NCBI GenBank assembly: GCA_006384855.1
Contig: VCJN01002089.1
Coordinates: forward strand, 244,717-308,716
Source: Tetraselmis striata
Taxonomy: Eukaryota; Chlorophyta; Chlorodendrophyceae; Chlorodendrales; Chlorodendraceae
Direction: 5' to 3'
Length of the DNA stretch: 64,000 bases
The stretch's first letter is position 1. Each line of letters begins with the position of its first letter. The translations under genes were made by a program, and so were the position numbers. This document shows positions 1 to 12,039 of this stretch, piece after piece. The notes under the pieces are model-generated. The model did not search any database. It saw only the letters and a program-made list of their open reading frames with translations, and was not told the origin of the DNA.

Positions 1-715
1 AGGACGCGGTGGACTTCAAGGACCATTTGGAGAAGCTGCTGGACGACGTCCGACGTACGGTGCAGGGCTCGCACTCGTATGCACCCATACTCGTGGGGTG
101 GGGTGCGGTCCTGCCGGGCTGGACCCCCAGCGGTGGCGCTGGGGGGGCTCCTGGCCTACAAGGCGGCGTCGCTTCGCAACGGCGACAAGCCCCGGCTTCA
201 CCGGGGGGCGGGGGGGGGGGAGACGGGGAGACGTCGAGAGACAACTCCTTCTTTGTGTAAAAGATGTTGAAGTAAGTCCCCGACGCCGACCCACCCCCCC
301 TACACCACCGAGGAGCTGGAGAGCGAGGAGGAGCTGCCAAGAAACCTGCTAGCGGAGCGCGAAGACGCCAAGTACACCACCATGGTCGCGCGAGCTCAAC
401 ACTTCTATCTTGCCACGCCACCGCCCCCGCCAGGGGCTGACTCTGACGACAGCCGTGCCAGCGCGCGGCCCATTCGGGCTGCATTGTGTACGGTGTGGAC
501 GCCGGAACGAGCCCACACTGCCGTGGGCTTGGACGTGTGGAGAGTGCCGGGCGGCGGCGGTGGTTCCGGCGGGGAGGAGGCCCTTGTCCTACTAGATGGT
601 CCGGGCATCCGCAAGACATGCCGACATGTCCTCCGCGAAGGCTGCCGACTTGGGCGTCGACGCCGGGGAGCTGCTGGTGGCGGGGATCCACGCGAGGTCG
701 CAGGACGGTGCGCGA

Positions 716-746
<31 letters not shown>

Positions 747-835
747 ACGGCTGGGGGATAGGCGGGGCAGCGGTTGCTACCGAGTGAGGCTTAGCATCGT
801 TTGCAATAGCCACGCAGCCTTTCCGGTTGCATAGT
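1..835 (+). other. Unresolved coding-like segment cut by the window edge
   Basis: Two stretches read like protein on the plus strand. The first is the opening bases (about 10-60, DFKDHLEKLLDDVRR, a charged helix). The second is a frame open from about 300 to 834 that begins with an acidic YTTEELESEEEL segment. A GTAAGT at about 271 could be a donor between them. A run of 20-odd G starts at about 719, just after a GTGCG that could also be a donor. No family was recognised, no start is visible, and the G run breaks any long frame. It may be the end of a host gene or part of a mobile element; it may not be expressed. Confidence 0.25.
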
Positions 836-924
836 GTGACGCCGCATGGATGTAACCCAGCAGTACGCGCAAAGTGCAAGTGTTACACGCCCGTGTGCCC
901 CACCCAATAACATTGCGCCCGACC

Positions 925-1731
925 TCACTGACGGCATGTCTCGCTCTCCTTCATCTCCTGGGCCGTCCGCCGCCTCACCCTGCGCACCCTACCAGCGGCG
1001 CGTGCCTTCTCGGAAGCCTCACACACGGCGGCGCGAGTCGCGTCGTGGAACGTGTCCCTGACATGGCGGAACTCCGCCCTCACCGCGGCCGTGGTCGGGC
1101 AGGGGACTGCCCGCTGATGGGTCGCCATGCATGGGTACTTCGGGCCGCACAAAGCCGGGGTGCCGTCGCAGCAACACTCCCAGTCCGTCCGTTGGCCGCA
1201 GTACACGCATGACGGGGGTCCGGCCAGGACACGCACATGATAGTGCATGTGGCCGCCTCCCGCCACTGCTCGTAGTGCTCCGGTTAACATGGCGACGAGC
1301 AAGTCGGCATGTCCCGCAGGTGGCTGCGGGGCGGGTGGCGCGAGCGCAGCCTCGCTCGCCTCGACAACCCCCTCAGCCCGATCAGTCGCCTCGACCACGG
1401 CCTCCTCCGCCTCCTGACGCGGCGCACCAGGCGCATCATCGTCGCCTGGCAGGGCGTCCCCCCCCGCAACGGCGCCGTCGGCGGTGGCCGACGCCGTCGT
1501 GGCGGGGTGTTGTAAGGAGGTGGCCCTAGACATAGGTGGGGCCGGCACCGCCATGTGTTGCTCCACATGCGGTGCGGTTCCGAGCGCGACAGCTCCGTCG
1601 CACCGGTACCGGCGCCGGCACCCCACGCCTACTGCGCTTACCACCAACCGGCATGTTTCCTTTGGGAGGCGGTTCATCCGCGTCGGAGGTGAGCGGCGGT
1701 GCCGGTGTGGGTGTGGATACTGCCCGGCCAT
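925..1731 (-). CDS. Cys-rich protein, possible transposase C-terminal zinc ribbon
   Basis: A 268-codon open frame from an ATG at 1731 to a stop at 925. The N-terminal third is Arg/Pro-rich and may be intron or 5' flank. The middle (about residues 85-165) is Ala/Glu/Asp-rich. The C-terminal part holds a compact Cys/His cluster of the form C-x2-C-x6-C-C followed by CG, C and H (CVYCGQRTDWECCCDG then ALCGPKYPC and H), then a basic tail RVRRVRRR. A Cys-rich end like this is known from piggyBac-type transposases and related algal proteins, but no DDE core is visible here, so the link is a guess. A second start at the internal ATG (about residue 60, MAVPAPPM) is equally possible. Adjacent poly-G tracts suggest repeat-rich surroundings. 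Confidence 0.4.
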   Translation of the reverse strand: MAGQYPHPHRHRRSPPTRMNRLPKETCRLVVSAVGVGCRRRYRCDGAVALGTAPHVEQHMAVPAPPMSRATSLQHPATTASATADGAVAGGDALPGDDDAPGAPRQEAEEAVVEATDRAEGVVEASEAALAPPAPQPPAGHADLLVAMLTGALRAVAGGGHMHYHVRVLAGPPSCVYCGQRTDWECCCDGTPALCGPKYPCMATHQRAVPCPTTAAVRAEFRHVRDTFHDATRAAVCEASEKARAAGRVRRVRRRTAQEMKESETCRQ

Positions 1732-2454
1732 TAGGGCTCCCGCCGCCTGCCGCTCCGCCGACCCACGCCGCGGCGTGTGCTGCGCCCCGCATAGTCGCCT
1801 CGAATATATTATACATGACGCGGGGACGGGGGTGGGGAGGGTGGGGGGGGGGGGGGGGGGGGGGATTCGTGCGTTTCGTATGTCGGCGGAACGGCGTGCG
1901 AAGCTGCGGCTGGCGAAGGTGGTGGAAGTAAGCGTGGCGGCGTCGGCGGCGTATTACCGTGCGTGCATGCGTGCGCAACCCCGCGGCAGCAAGCGCCGGA
2001 CTCGGCGTGTGCCGGCGGCAGAGCTGCGAAGCCATGGACACGGTACGGGATGCCAAGTCTGGCTAAGCAACTGCCGCGGCTGGCGGCTTAACCCCCATGT
2101 CCGGCGGTTGAGGGACGGAAGGTGCGTAGAAGTTGATCGGCAAAGCGACATATAAGCCTGACTGTGCTAGGTTTCTATTAAGTAATGGCGGTTTGTGCTA
2201 AGTAATTCGTAGGGGTGGACCATGCAGCGCAGGTAGGGGGCGGTATAAATGAGGCCGGGCACATATACTGCTCCACGAAACGACACTGTCGCACGTGTAG
2301 TTGAATAGACCCCCCCCCCCACCCCCCGCCGGGTCGGCCCGCCGAATCGGCCCGCCGACCCGCCACGGCATGTACTATCTGTCATGCATCGCCGGGGTAT
2401 GTGTGAGTGGATGCCCCGCCGCCACATCCCCCCCCCCCCCCCCCCCCCCCCATT

Positions 2455-4350
2455 TACACTTGTGCACTCATTAAGTTTGGGCTGGTTTCGGAGCAGTACA
2501 TGTACGTATGTATATACATACAATGGAACGTAGGACCTGCGCGGAAAGAGGCGGGGCTGGCGGAGTGCGTTGGGGGTGCGTAGAGTAGCGTGTTGGTGAG
2601 ATTCGGGGTGCATCGGACGCCGGTTGCCCATCCACCCAGCGTAAAAGACGCGTACGTAATATTCACACTAATATATTCACACGCAAATGTGTGAAAACCG
2701 GACATTCCGTGCCGGATGGGTGGGAGTACGGCGTCCGATGCAGCCAAAACCCCAGCACCACGCTATTCTATGCACCGCCAATGCACTCCGCCAGCACCGC
2801 CTCATTCTCTGTCGATTTCGAAAACGCCTTCACATTATCCACCGCTAATTGCAATTGCCACCGTGTAATGTTGTCACGATGTGCGCACACAACAACACTT
2901 ACTACCGGTTCCGACGCGGATGGAGGCGGGGCTTGCGGAGTGCGTTGGGGGTGCGTAGAGTAGCGTGCTGCAAATAATTGGGGTGCATCGGACGCCGGAT
3001 GCCCATCCACCCGGCGTAAAAGACGCGTAATACTCACACTATATTAACACACAAATGTGTGAAAACCGGACATTCCGTGCCGGATGGGTGGGAATACGGC
3101 GTCCGATGCAGCCAAAACCCCAGCAACACGCTATTCTATGCACCGCCAATGCACTCCGCCAGCACCGCCTCATTCTCTGTCGATTTCGAAAACGCCTTCA
3201 CATTATCCACCGCTAATTGCAATTGCCACCGTGTAATGTTGTCACGATGTGCGCACACAACAACACTTACTACCGGTTCCGACGCGGATGGAGGCGGGGC
3301 TTGCGGAGTGCGTTGGCGGTGCGTAGAGTAGCGTGCTGCAAATAATTGGGGTGCATCGGACGCCGGATGCCCATCCACCCGGCGTAAAAGACGCGTAATA
3401 CTCACACTATATTAACACACAAATGTGTGAAAACCGGACATTCCGTGCCGGATGGGTGGGAATACGGCGTCCGATGCAGCCAAAACCCCAGCAACACGCG
3501 ATTCTATGCACCGCCAATGCACTCCGCCAGCACCGCCTCATTCTCTGTCGATTTCGAAAACGCCTTCACATTATCCACCGCTAATTGCAATTGCCACCGT
3601 GTAATGTTGTCACGATGTGCGCACACAACAACACTTACTACCGGTTCCGACGCGGATGGAGGCGGGGCTTGCGGAGTGCATCGGCGGTGCGTAGAGTAGC
3701 GTGCTGCAAATAATTGGGGTGCATCGGACGCCGGATGCCCATCCACCCGGCGTAAAAGACGCGTAATATTCACACTATATTAACACACAAATGTGTGAAA
3801 ACCGGACATTCCGTGCCGGATGGGTGGGAATACGGCGTCCGATGCAGCCAAAACCCCAGCAACACGCGATTCTATGCACCGCCAATGCACTCCGCCAGCA
3901 CCGCCTCATTCTCTGTCGATTTCGAAAACGCCTTCACATTATCCACCGCTAATTGCAATTGCCACCGTGTAATGTTGTCACGCTGTGCGCACACAACAAC
4001 ACTTACTACCGGTTCCCACGCGGATGGAGGCGGGGCTTGCGGAGTGCATCGGCGGTGCGTAGAGTAGCGTGCTGCAAATAATTGGGGTGCATCGGACGCC
4101 GGATGCCCATCCACCCGGCGTAAAAGACGCGTAATATTCACACTATATTAACACACAAATGTGTGAAAACCGGACATTCCGTACCGGATGGATGGGAATA
4201 CGGCGTCTGATGCAGCCAAAACCCCAGGAACACGCTATTCTATGCACCGCCAATGCACTCCATCCGCAACCCCCGCCTCATTCCCAGTCGTACGTGCTTG
4301 TGCACACGTACGGAATGCTTGCACTGCTCCGAAACCACTGACACATACCC
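2455..4350. repeat. 368-bp tandem satellite with internal hairpin symmetry
   Basis: Four near-identical copies begin at 2691, 3059, 3427 and 3795, exactly 368 bp apart. A partial copy precedes them (about 2455-2690) and a diverged one follows (about 4163-4350). Each unit starts near AAATGTGTGAAAACCGGACA. Each also holds inverted halves: CGGCGTCCGATGCA near the start and its complement TGCATCGGACGCCG near the end, so a single strand could fold into a long hairpin. The outer partial copies are also roughly inverted relative to each other. Poly-C (about 2429-2450) and poly-G (about 4408-4426) tracts bracket the array. Short open frames recur in every unit on both strands but follow from the repetition. 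Confidence 0.9.
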
Positions 4351-4577
4351 CGCTCATTGGGTACCGATTTGGCGCATGCACAACTAGATATTTGTTTACA
4401 TAAACCGGGGGGGGGGGGGGGGGGGGCACAGTGTCCCGCTACTCACCCTGCATTGGATTAGCGCGACGATTGCAAACAAGACGAGGAGGCGCGAATGAAT
4501 TGCTCCGAAACCACGCGATGTGCCCGGTGACCTCCATATCCAGCACGTCCACCGATGCAAGTAATAAGGACAGGACC

Positions 4578-5075
4578 CCCCCCCCCCCCCCCCGCCCCCC
4601 CCCCCCCCCCCACCCGCCAAAGTGGAGGAAGTGTAGGAGTACAACCGGAGCATGACGTGATCCATTGTCGCTTATTTACAAGCACGGGCGGTGCTGCCAG
4701 ACCCGATCGTCTACGGCCGATGTAATATTCACACTATATTCACATCGGTGCACACCGCCGCACACCGCCGCACACCGCTGCGCACATCCGCGCACATTCG
4801 TCGCGCACATATACGCGCGCCCTACCGCACATATTATCCCGGATTCACTCGGTGAAACCGCGTATTCATTACGCCGTGCTACTTCAACAATAAACATTGC
4901 GAAATTACACCGACACAATGCCGCACCGACTAGCTCTTGACAATACGTGCATATAAATAGTAGTGGCGCGCTGCTCCTCGCCTCCGATGTGTCGTTGACT
5001 GCTGCGGAAGGCGGTCGTCGACTGGGTGTTAGTTTCTCCACCTCGGCCGCCCCCCCCCCCCCCCCCCCCCCCCCC
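4578..5075. repeat. Homopolymer-rich stretch with CACACCGC short repeats
   Basis: This holds two poly-C tracts (about 4578-4610 and 5050-5075) and a short direct repeat of GCACACCGCC-type units at about 4750-4810. No gene is supported between them. Confidence 0.6.
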
Positions 5076-5381
5076 TTCACCGCTCACAGCGCCATGGCAG
5101 ACCTCGCCCCCCGGGCAAAAGTGGGCGGCGAGCCTTGTTGTCTCGCGTGTCCGCGCCGCCGGCATCGAGGAGGACGAGAAAGACTTGAGGAAACGCGTGA
5201 TAAGGTGGGCGCGCAACAAAACACTCCACCCTCCACATTAGCACGCACCCACTCGTGGCTAACTTGTGCCGCGCGCAGGTTCGTCCGGGAGCGCCGTAAG
5301 GCCCACCTCAACGCCAAGGCTTCCACAGTGCCAGCGGCGCAACTCGTGGTGGCCGAGGAGGCCGCATCCTCAGCCGCTTAA
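5075..5381 (+). CDS. Small charged protein, two exons, 5' end unknown
   Basis: A charged coding segment ends RAAGIEEDEKDLRKRVI at 5204. A 74-nt GT-AG intron (5205-5278, GTGGGC to GCGCAG) joins it in phase to FVRERRKAHLNAKAS, ending EEAASSAA and TAA at 5381. The splice restores one continuous Arg/Lys/Glu-rich helix, which supports the model. The frame upstream runs back into a poly-C tract at about 5050-5075 and no ATG in this frame is certain. Family not recognised. The ORF immediately downstream (5453-5663) has a similar charge pattern and may be a further exon of the same gene. Confidence 0.4.
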
Positions 5382-5452
5382 AGGCGAAACGATTGTGGCT
5401 TGTTGTGGGCGTCTGGGCATAGGGGGCGTCCCGACGCCAAGGTAAGGAAGCT

Positions 5453-5663
5453 CATGGCGGCGTCGTCGACGGCACAGCCTCCCGGGGTGGTGAAGACACT
5501 GACGGATGACAAAAAGCGGAAGAGGCCAGTGAAGAAGCGCCGAGGTAAGAAACTGACGGTCGCGGAGTCGGAGGCGCAGGCGGAGGTGGAGGCGGAGGCG
5601 GAGGCAGCGAGATCGTCGAAGCGGAGGGTCCCCCGGGCACGCAAGAACAAGAACAAGCAGTAG
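5453..5663 (+). CDS. Small Lys/Arg-rich protein with Ala-Glu repeat
   Basis: The frame starts at an ATG at 5453 (MAASSTAQPPGVV) and encodes 69 residues ending RARKNKNKQ before TAG. A basic cluster (DDKKRKRPVKKRRGKK) is followed by an EAEAEAEAE-type stretch and a second basic tail, a composition typical of nuclear proteins or of disordered tails. A GTAAGG just upstream (about 5441) and a GTAAGA inside the basic cluster could be donors, so this could be one exon of a larger gene with the ORF ending at 5381. No domain was recognised. Confidence 0.35.
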
Positions 5664-6285
5664 CCCCCGCCCCCTTACCCCCCTCCCCTCACTCCCCGGC
5701 GGGAGCGGCGGGCGGCGGGGGGGGGGGGGGGGGGGGGGGCGGCGGGGGGCGTGACGGCAGCTGTCGCGAATATTGCAATTCAAACATTCTTCGGCAAACC
5801 GCTGCCTGCCCCCGCCCTCCCCCTCGCGAATATTTATGTAACGTGAGCACTCTTTGGCAAAACATGGCAGCCAAACCGCCCATCTGATGACCTTTGATCG
5901 GACGGCTGGCAGGCCCGTTCAGCAGTACTAGCTATAATGTACACAAAACTCCCCACTGTTACCAAATACGTACGGCTGCGATTTGCGCTCCCATGTACTA
6001 ATAGTCGTAGTTATCCACAGGACGACTCGTCATCGCGCCCGGGTTCGTACTAGATACCCGGTACCGGCTTAATAAATATATCGCGTACTACCCGGTACTA
6101 CACGGGCAACCTTGTACCTTATACGTCAGTGCCATGTAACACGTCACAGTAACACGACTACCAGAATGATTACAAAAAGGATTTATCGCCCGCCGGCAAT
6201 AACGCCGGATGTACTCGCACGTAACTGGATGGACGTGCCGCCACCAGCAGCAGCCTTCACGGATAAATAATAGTCGCTAGTAGTA
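5664..6285. other. No gene seen; poly-G tract then AT-mixed intergenic DNA
   Basis: A run of more than 20 G (about 5718-5739) is followed by sequence rich in GTAC/CCGG-type short palindromes. No open frame, RNA gene or repeat unit could be supported. Confidence 0.5.
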
Positions 6286-6459
6286 GTGCTTCGTCACCCG
6301 TATGTCACATCTGAATCTCACACTGACCCACGCTTTGCATCACCACGCATGGGTCATGATCAAGCGTTGCATGCAACACAAGACGCGGTATTGGTTCCGC
6401 TGCTGCCTCGTCCCGTCCGAGGTGGAGGCCTTCATCGCGGAGGCGGTGGATGCCACCGT

Positions 6460-8133
6460 CCTCACGGCGGTCGCGCGGGTGCTATAGGGGTCTCTTTTGA
6501 TATCCCTCCACGTACGGCACCGACACCAATCCGGTGGTCACCGATTTCCTGGCGGAGCTCTTGCACGACCCTGACCCCAGGGCAGCACAGGCGGCTACTT
6601 TGAGCCAGGATGCAGTGGCTAGGGCGCGCAGCGGGCTTCACCTCCCCACTCGATTTAAGGGCGCTGGCATCCGCCGCATGGCTACCGTTTGTGACGCCGG
6701 CTTCATCGGCTGCATGAACGACATCCTCCCGAGGTTCCTCCCTAGGAACTCCGACACCAACACCCCCACCCATGGTGTCTTTGACCCACCGTTTGAGTCC
6801 GTACTTGACCGAGGCAGCTTCGACGTGACTTCTTCCGCCCGCCAGTATGACCACTTCAACGATGCTCGTGGGTCGGCCAGCTACGCCGCGGCGGTGCGCG
6901 AGGCATGGGGCCGCCTCTAGGCGGCTACTGCTGGCCACCTCAGCGACGCGCATGCCTGCGTGAAGGAGCGGGAGGCGGAGGCTGCGTCGGGCTCACAAAA
7001 GGAGCTGAAGGAATTTCTAGACCATGCCAACAATTCTCGGCTTTTGAATGAGGTGGGCACTCGACATGTCACATGTAGGGAACGGATCTTGTAAGGCGAG
7101 CTCGACGCGGCGTCGTCGGACATGTGGACGTTGGCCATTTCCATCGCGCGGACGATCATGACTCCGCATGAGCTGCGGGTGGTCGCTGCCGGGTACTTCT
7201 TTCTGCCTAGCCCGTGCATGGCCCCGCCCGGTGGCTGGGATCCAGATTATTCTGCCCTCGACAGAACACAAACCCGTCATTGTCGCCCTCTATGGCGACG
7301 CGCTCATGAAACTCCCGCCGGCACCTGGAGACGCTCATTCGCGTGTACAACACGACGCTATCGCACACGCCTTTCACGATCATTGTGTTCACGACTTGGG
7401 AATCGCCGTACTCCGGGAGGTGGATGACTTGTTCTAGCAGATAGTGCCTCTTGGCAACTTCGTACCCAAGGATGAACTCAAGGACATGGTGCCGTATGCA
7501 GAGCTCTTCCTCCTTGCGGTAAACGTCGTGATCAGGGGCTATGGTCCACGGACCTTGAAGCCCACGCTACTATAATTCAAGACTGTGCGGTACGGGGACA
7601 AGTACACTGCGGTGCCCCACGCCATGGCTTTGGATCGGTTTGAGCGCTCCCTGTTAGGCGACATATAACGCGGGTTGGCAGTGCGGGATGCGGCGTGGCA
7701 CAACACGGAGCCCGGACAAAAGTGTCCTCTTCGAGACATCATGCACAACTCGGGGTACACGGGCATCATGATCTTCGGCTCAGAGGGTGAGGTGAGCAAG
7801 GGGGTGCGTCGCCGCATTGTGCGCAGTGTCGCATGCTTGGCCGCGGATCGAGGAGCCCTCTCATCGAGGGGCACTCGCTGCACCACTCGGGCTCATCCGG
7901 AGGCCTTACTCGCAAGAAATTTCCTCGGGGTCCTGAGCTTGGTGGTGGCTCGAGATCGTGCTTGCGGCCTCACCCGACGGCGTAGATTCGTCCGCCATCC
8001 CGTTGCCGAAGCTGCACAGCACGTCCGTGGTTCACCCTCGCACACACGTGCACAGGTGGCCCGGACTCTTGAACCGTGCGAGCATCACTCATCCATCCCG
8101 CCTCGTGCGCGATGCGGGCCGCTTTTAGGTGGC
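6460..8133 (+). pseudogene. Decayed non-LTR-like retroelement, C-terminal part
   Basis: Protein-like sequence runs for about 1.5 kb on the plus strand but is broken by in-frame stops at about 6918, 7093, 7435, 7573 and 7666 and by frame changes. The first block (6534-6920) contains LPTRFKGAGIRRM followed by ADG-type spacing and GRGSFD-like text. This resembles the region after the reverse transcriptase in algal non-LTR elements (the LPxRxGGxGxRxM motif, from memory of the family). Later blocks (7168-7440, 7440-7900) read as one interrupted frame of unknown function. No reverse transcriptase palm motif is present, so the element is 5'-truncated or this is another repeat-encoded protein. Each stop is TAA or TAG at a place where Gln would fit, consistent with C-to-T decay. 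Confidence 0.4.
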
Positions 8134-8213
8134 TTGCTGTGTAATGATTTTATTTAGTAATGCTTTCATCGGTGGATTTGTTACTGGCCTTTTCGCACCA
8201 GTCGTTGTTTAAG
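8134..8213. repeat. 80-bp direct repeat, left copy (flanks gypsy E1)
   Basis: The sequence beginning TTGCTGTGTAATGATTTTAT and ending GTTTAAG is repeated at 15094-15176 with a 3-bp insertion and a few substitutions. The left LTR of E1 begins at the very next base, and the right copy begins where E1 pol stops. Confidence 0.85.
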
Positions 8214-8425
8214 TGTGAGGATATATCCTATACCCTCACTAGCCCTAATCATCACAGCACATTAGGCGCGTAGCGCGCGCCCGTCAGATGACGGGCTGCG
8301 CCCGCGCCCTGTCGGCCACATCGCGTCGCCTGATATATCAGGCACGGCGCGTGTCGGCATGTAATCAGATCATCATACACCATCACTCAGTGGAATAGCA
8401 CTCACCACGCGCACCTTTCCTCACA
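8214..8425 (+). repeat. E1 left LTR
   Basis: Starts TGTGAGGATATATCC and ends CCTCACA, so the ends form the inverted repeat TGTGAGG/CCTCACA. It matches the E2 LTRs over most of its length, including the GGCGCGTAGCGCGCG palindrome. The bases after it (TTTGGTGCTTCTACC) are the probable primer-binding site at 8428. Confidence 0.85.
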
Positions 8426-8439
8426 TTTGGTGCTTCTAC

Positions 8440-9230
8440 CCACTCGATCGCTCCCTCGCGAGCACTTGCCAACCATACCATAAGCGCCTGTCGCATAGCG
8501 ACTGCGGGCGTCGGCAATTACCCTGCCGAAAAAACTATAAGAGGCTTTTCGAGAAGCCACCCTGCCAAGAGGCAACACCATACACCAGAACCTTCTCAAC
8601 CACTGAGTTGAGCTTATCATAACTCCACCTTGTCTTGAGGCGGATGCATACAATATATCTTTCACCCCCTGCGCTACCTTCTCACTCGGAGCGCTTCACA
8701 CAGAATGCTCGCGCTTGTCGTGTGGCAACTGCGGGTGTCGGCAAATACCCCGCCGAAAAATCATAAGAGGCTTTTCCAGAAGCCACCCTGCCAAGAGGCA
8801 GCACGATACAGTCGAACCTACTCGACCACCGAATCGAGTGAAACATAACTCCGCTCTTTCATAAGGCGGAAGCATACTATATTCTGCGCCACCTCGGCGC
8901 TACTTTATTGCCCGGAGCTTGGAGATTACCGGGCCGCGACTCTACCTGAGAAATGCGGAGCGTCGTGGACGAAATACTATAACATGCTTTTTCGGAAGCC
9001 ACCGTTTCAAAGCTGAACTGCCAATAGGCAGTACTATATTCTCGAACCTTCTCGGCCATCGAGTCGAGTGAAACATAACTCCGCCCTTTCATAAGGCGGA
9101 AGCTTACCATACGCCTACTATCTTCTGCGCCACCTCGGCGCTACCTTCTTATTGCCCGGAGCTTTCAGAATACCGGGGCGCGACGCTACCTGTGAAATTC
9201 TGAGCGTCGTTTTCGTCTTCTTGTACAAGT
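8440..9230 (+). repeat. E1 leader tandem repeat, three diverged copies of about 230 bp
   Basis: The block AAGCCACC...GCCAAGAGGCA...CATAACTCC...GGCGGAAGCATAC...CACCTCGGCGCTAC occurs three times (from about 8515, 8750 and 8985). The best-matched pair is 226 bp apart. E2 has only one copy of this block (about 40860-41110), so copy number differs between relatives. Confidence 0.7.
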
Positions 9231-9778
9231 CGAATTAAGGTTAGTGGCCTATCAGGTAAGCCCCTTCCAACCTAATCCCGCCTCATCCCCCATTGAAGCA
9301 TATTCACAACATAACGACCATACAATATCAACGCATTATCAAAAATCCTAAGCTGTTGCATCGGAAACCATGTTGGGCGCACATAGGCCTGAAACAAAAA
9401 CCATGATGTTGAGCCCACAGAGGCCTGAAATCAAAACCATATCCAGCAGGATGAACCCTGGCTGTGTCGACAATATTCTGAACAATATCGTTGCCTCAAT
9501 GGCAGCTGCGGACGAAACGATAATCAGTCGCCCAATGCATGGGGGTCGACAACGATACTTCCTCAAAGAATGAGGACAAACCACAACTCGCAGGACGAAA
9601 CGATGATCACTCGCCCAATGAGGTCGACAACGATATCTCCTCAATGAATGAGGACAAACCATAACTGGAAAATTTCCCAAGATATTACAATTAGGTCATG
9701 CTTTGCCTGATCAAAATACAATAAATATGATACTCCAGGCCAAACTGGGGGCCACTCTGGCGAACCAATGTTGCCAAA

Positions 9779-11560
9779 ATGAGAGAAGAGAAAACATCAC
9801 AACCTCTCCATGATCGCCATAATAACCCAATTAGTGAGGCACAGCCTCGCCTGAACATATATATGAACATCTGTCAACATATCTCAGAGCAGAGCCATGA
9901 GAGCTCTGACTCTGATGCTGATCATAAAAGATATCATGGGCCATCAATGAGAACTGATGATATGAGGATACCTAACGTATTATGACATGCTGCGTGAAGA
10001 CAGCAACCATAATCAAAACGTTATCCCGGATTTTCAATCCAGTGAATCAAATCATAATATGAATAAACTCAGACAAGCGGGCGGACTTGTCCTTCCGCAT
10101 ATGGACTCAGATCTGACACCGTATAAAGATATGGCATCAAATATTGAACATAACCAAGGCTGGAATGCCAGCCTTGTGGAAAAACTGGCTGATTATATTC
10201 CAAAGTGGACAAGTAATATAATGACACAGTGTTTCAGACTGAATCAACCTGCGGGGGCAGAAGAATCCCAGCAGCGAACAATATTGCAGTTGCAATACAT
10301 CGACAGTGTGCTAGCAACTGCTACACCAAAACCAGCCAGTACAGCTCTGATACTTTTTCCAGGGGCTTTCATATATCAGATCCCTGTGCTTAAATACTGT
10401 AAAATATTATTGTTGGCGTGTAAACCAGGATCCAAAACAGAATGGGTCATCATGAAATACATTAACCAGCTCATGCCTCTCTTTGAGGTGTGGAAGTTGA
10501 GATACAATAATGAAATCCAACAAAAGTCCCAAAGTAACGCCAACATATTTCCTGCAATACAATATCCCAGAAAACAGTTTACAAATCAATCGATGGGTCT
10601 GCCATCAACATTCTGCAATTCATACTATCAGAACTCAATCGACACATGAACAACATGTGGTAAACCCACAAGATGTAGGGAAAGCACCGATGGACATTGA
10701 TCCGGTGCTACAACATAACCCCTACGCAGGACAATCTGACAATAGGGCGGACAAGCGCCCACCATATCCTCCAATTGGAGAGACCAAAGTCACGCAGGCA
10801 TGAGGATCCACTCCATGTGAGTGGCCAGCCTGAATATATCCCAACTTATGCTGCCATGGTTGGACATCAACCATCTTTCCAAATGAAACTGACAATCACA
10901 ATATTATACGACTGTAGAAACCATGTTCGCTCAAAAGCGAGGTATCCGTGGAACTGCCTTTACTGATTTGCATCAGTTGGCAAAGAATATAATATGTTAT
11001 ATACAAAGTAAAAAATGTAATCATGACCTCAAAATACATCAGGCATAATGGAATTTTGCCTGCAAATTATATCATACAAATATAGTAATACTCCGGCCAC
11101 ATGCTTCCGTTGGGTGCTGCAGTTGATTGGGTACAATGATACTCATCCCAGCACCCCAAAATATATCAAGCATTACTTGAACGGAAAATTCCGCAAGAAT
11201 GCAAATCTTAATATCGTGTTTCAAAGGCAACTTGAAATCTATACTTTAGGCCAGTAAACATTCACCATACAAACCATACAATAGGTCATTGAAATCATAA
11301 ATTCATGAAACCGACACATGCCGTAAGGCTTATGATAACCTGAGTAGGTACCTAGGTTTGTAGCCAGGTCCCTCAGTGCAACTGTTGACCACAACAGTAA
11401 TATCAGACATGCTCTCGAAGCATGATGGTGGTGGTGGCCGTGGTGATCGGGGGAGGCCGCAGTGGAGGCCGTGGCGGCCGCTCTGGAGGAAGAGGCGGCG
11501 GCAGATATGCTGACCGCGGCCGGGGCGGTGAAGGTGGAGAACACCCATGAGCCACCATAT
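9779..11560 (+). pseudogene. E1 gag, degenerate
   Basis: These fragments align with the intact E2 gag: MLREDSNHNQNVIPDFQSSE at 9987, then 10510-10803, then 11048-11257 (GKFRKNANLNIVFQRQLE). The tail at about 11440-11560 is Gly/Arg-rich, as in E2. Frameshifts and stops separate the pieces, and the CCHC zinc knuckle present in E2 is not found, so this copy cannot make a normal Gag. A short ORF at 9779-9985 upstream parallels the one before E2 gag. Confidence 0.8.
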
Positions 11561-12039
11561 CTACGATCACCCACTAAAATAGTGGAAAACAATTTCGCCC
11601 GCAACGCTCCAATGAAGAGCATACATGCTGAGGCAGCGACCCAGCAAACTGCAAATACATATGCAGTATAATAGTAAACATTGGCACTTAGTATTCTAAC
11701 CAAGTAGAACATGTAATTACTTTTGCAATTCAATGTGCCAGTATAAGTGTCCTTATTGTATGATTAAATGTTGCCATAGAGTGCATAAGCTCACCGTAGT
11801 AATGCACTGAATTGGCAGCAGCTTTGATTCGCGGTGATTTGCATTGTGGCCGTTCAATTGATCTGTGCCAAGGGACGCTCTGGAGTGATCCCGAACGTGA
11901 GCCTGCTCCTGTCGCTCGCGGCAGGTTCACCAACAATCAGAGTTCATCAAAGTCGGCCGACGAACACATTCCTCTGACCATATCGCTATGATAGCTGAGC
12001 CATATGTTAGCATATAAATAGTTATTAATGGGCAAAGTA

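Noticed and set aside
2691..4141. Repeated 90-codon ORFs on both strands
   Set aside because: They repeat exactly with the 368-bp satellite, overlap each other on opposite strands and have no motifs.
6900..7670. Five in-frame stops, all TAA or TAG at plausible Gln positions, suggesting a code in which TAA/TAG mean Gln
   Set aside because: The 726-residue E2 gag has many Gln residues and no internal TAA or TAG. Stops in E1/E2 pol replace Ala, Ser and Glu codons as well as Gln. C-to-T decay of a dead element explains the pattern. The resolved host genes do all end in TGA, but the sample is small.
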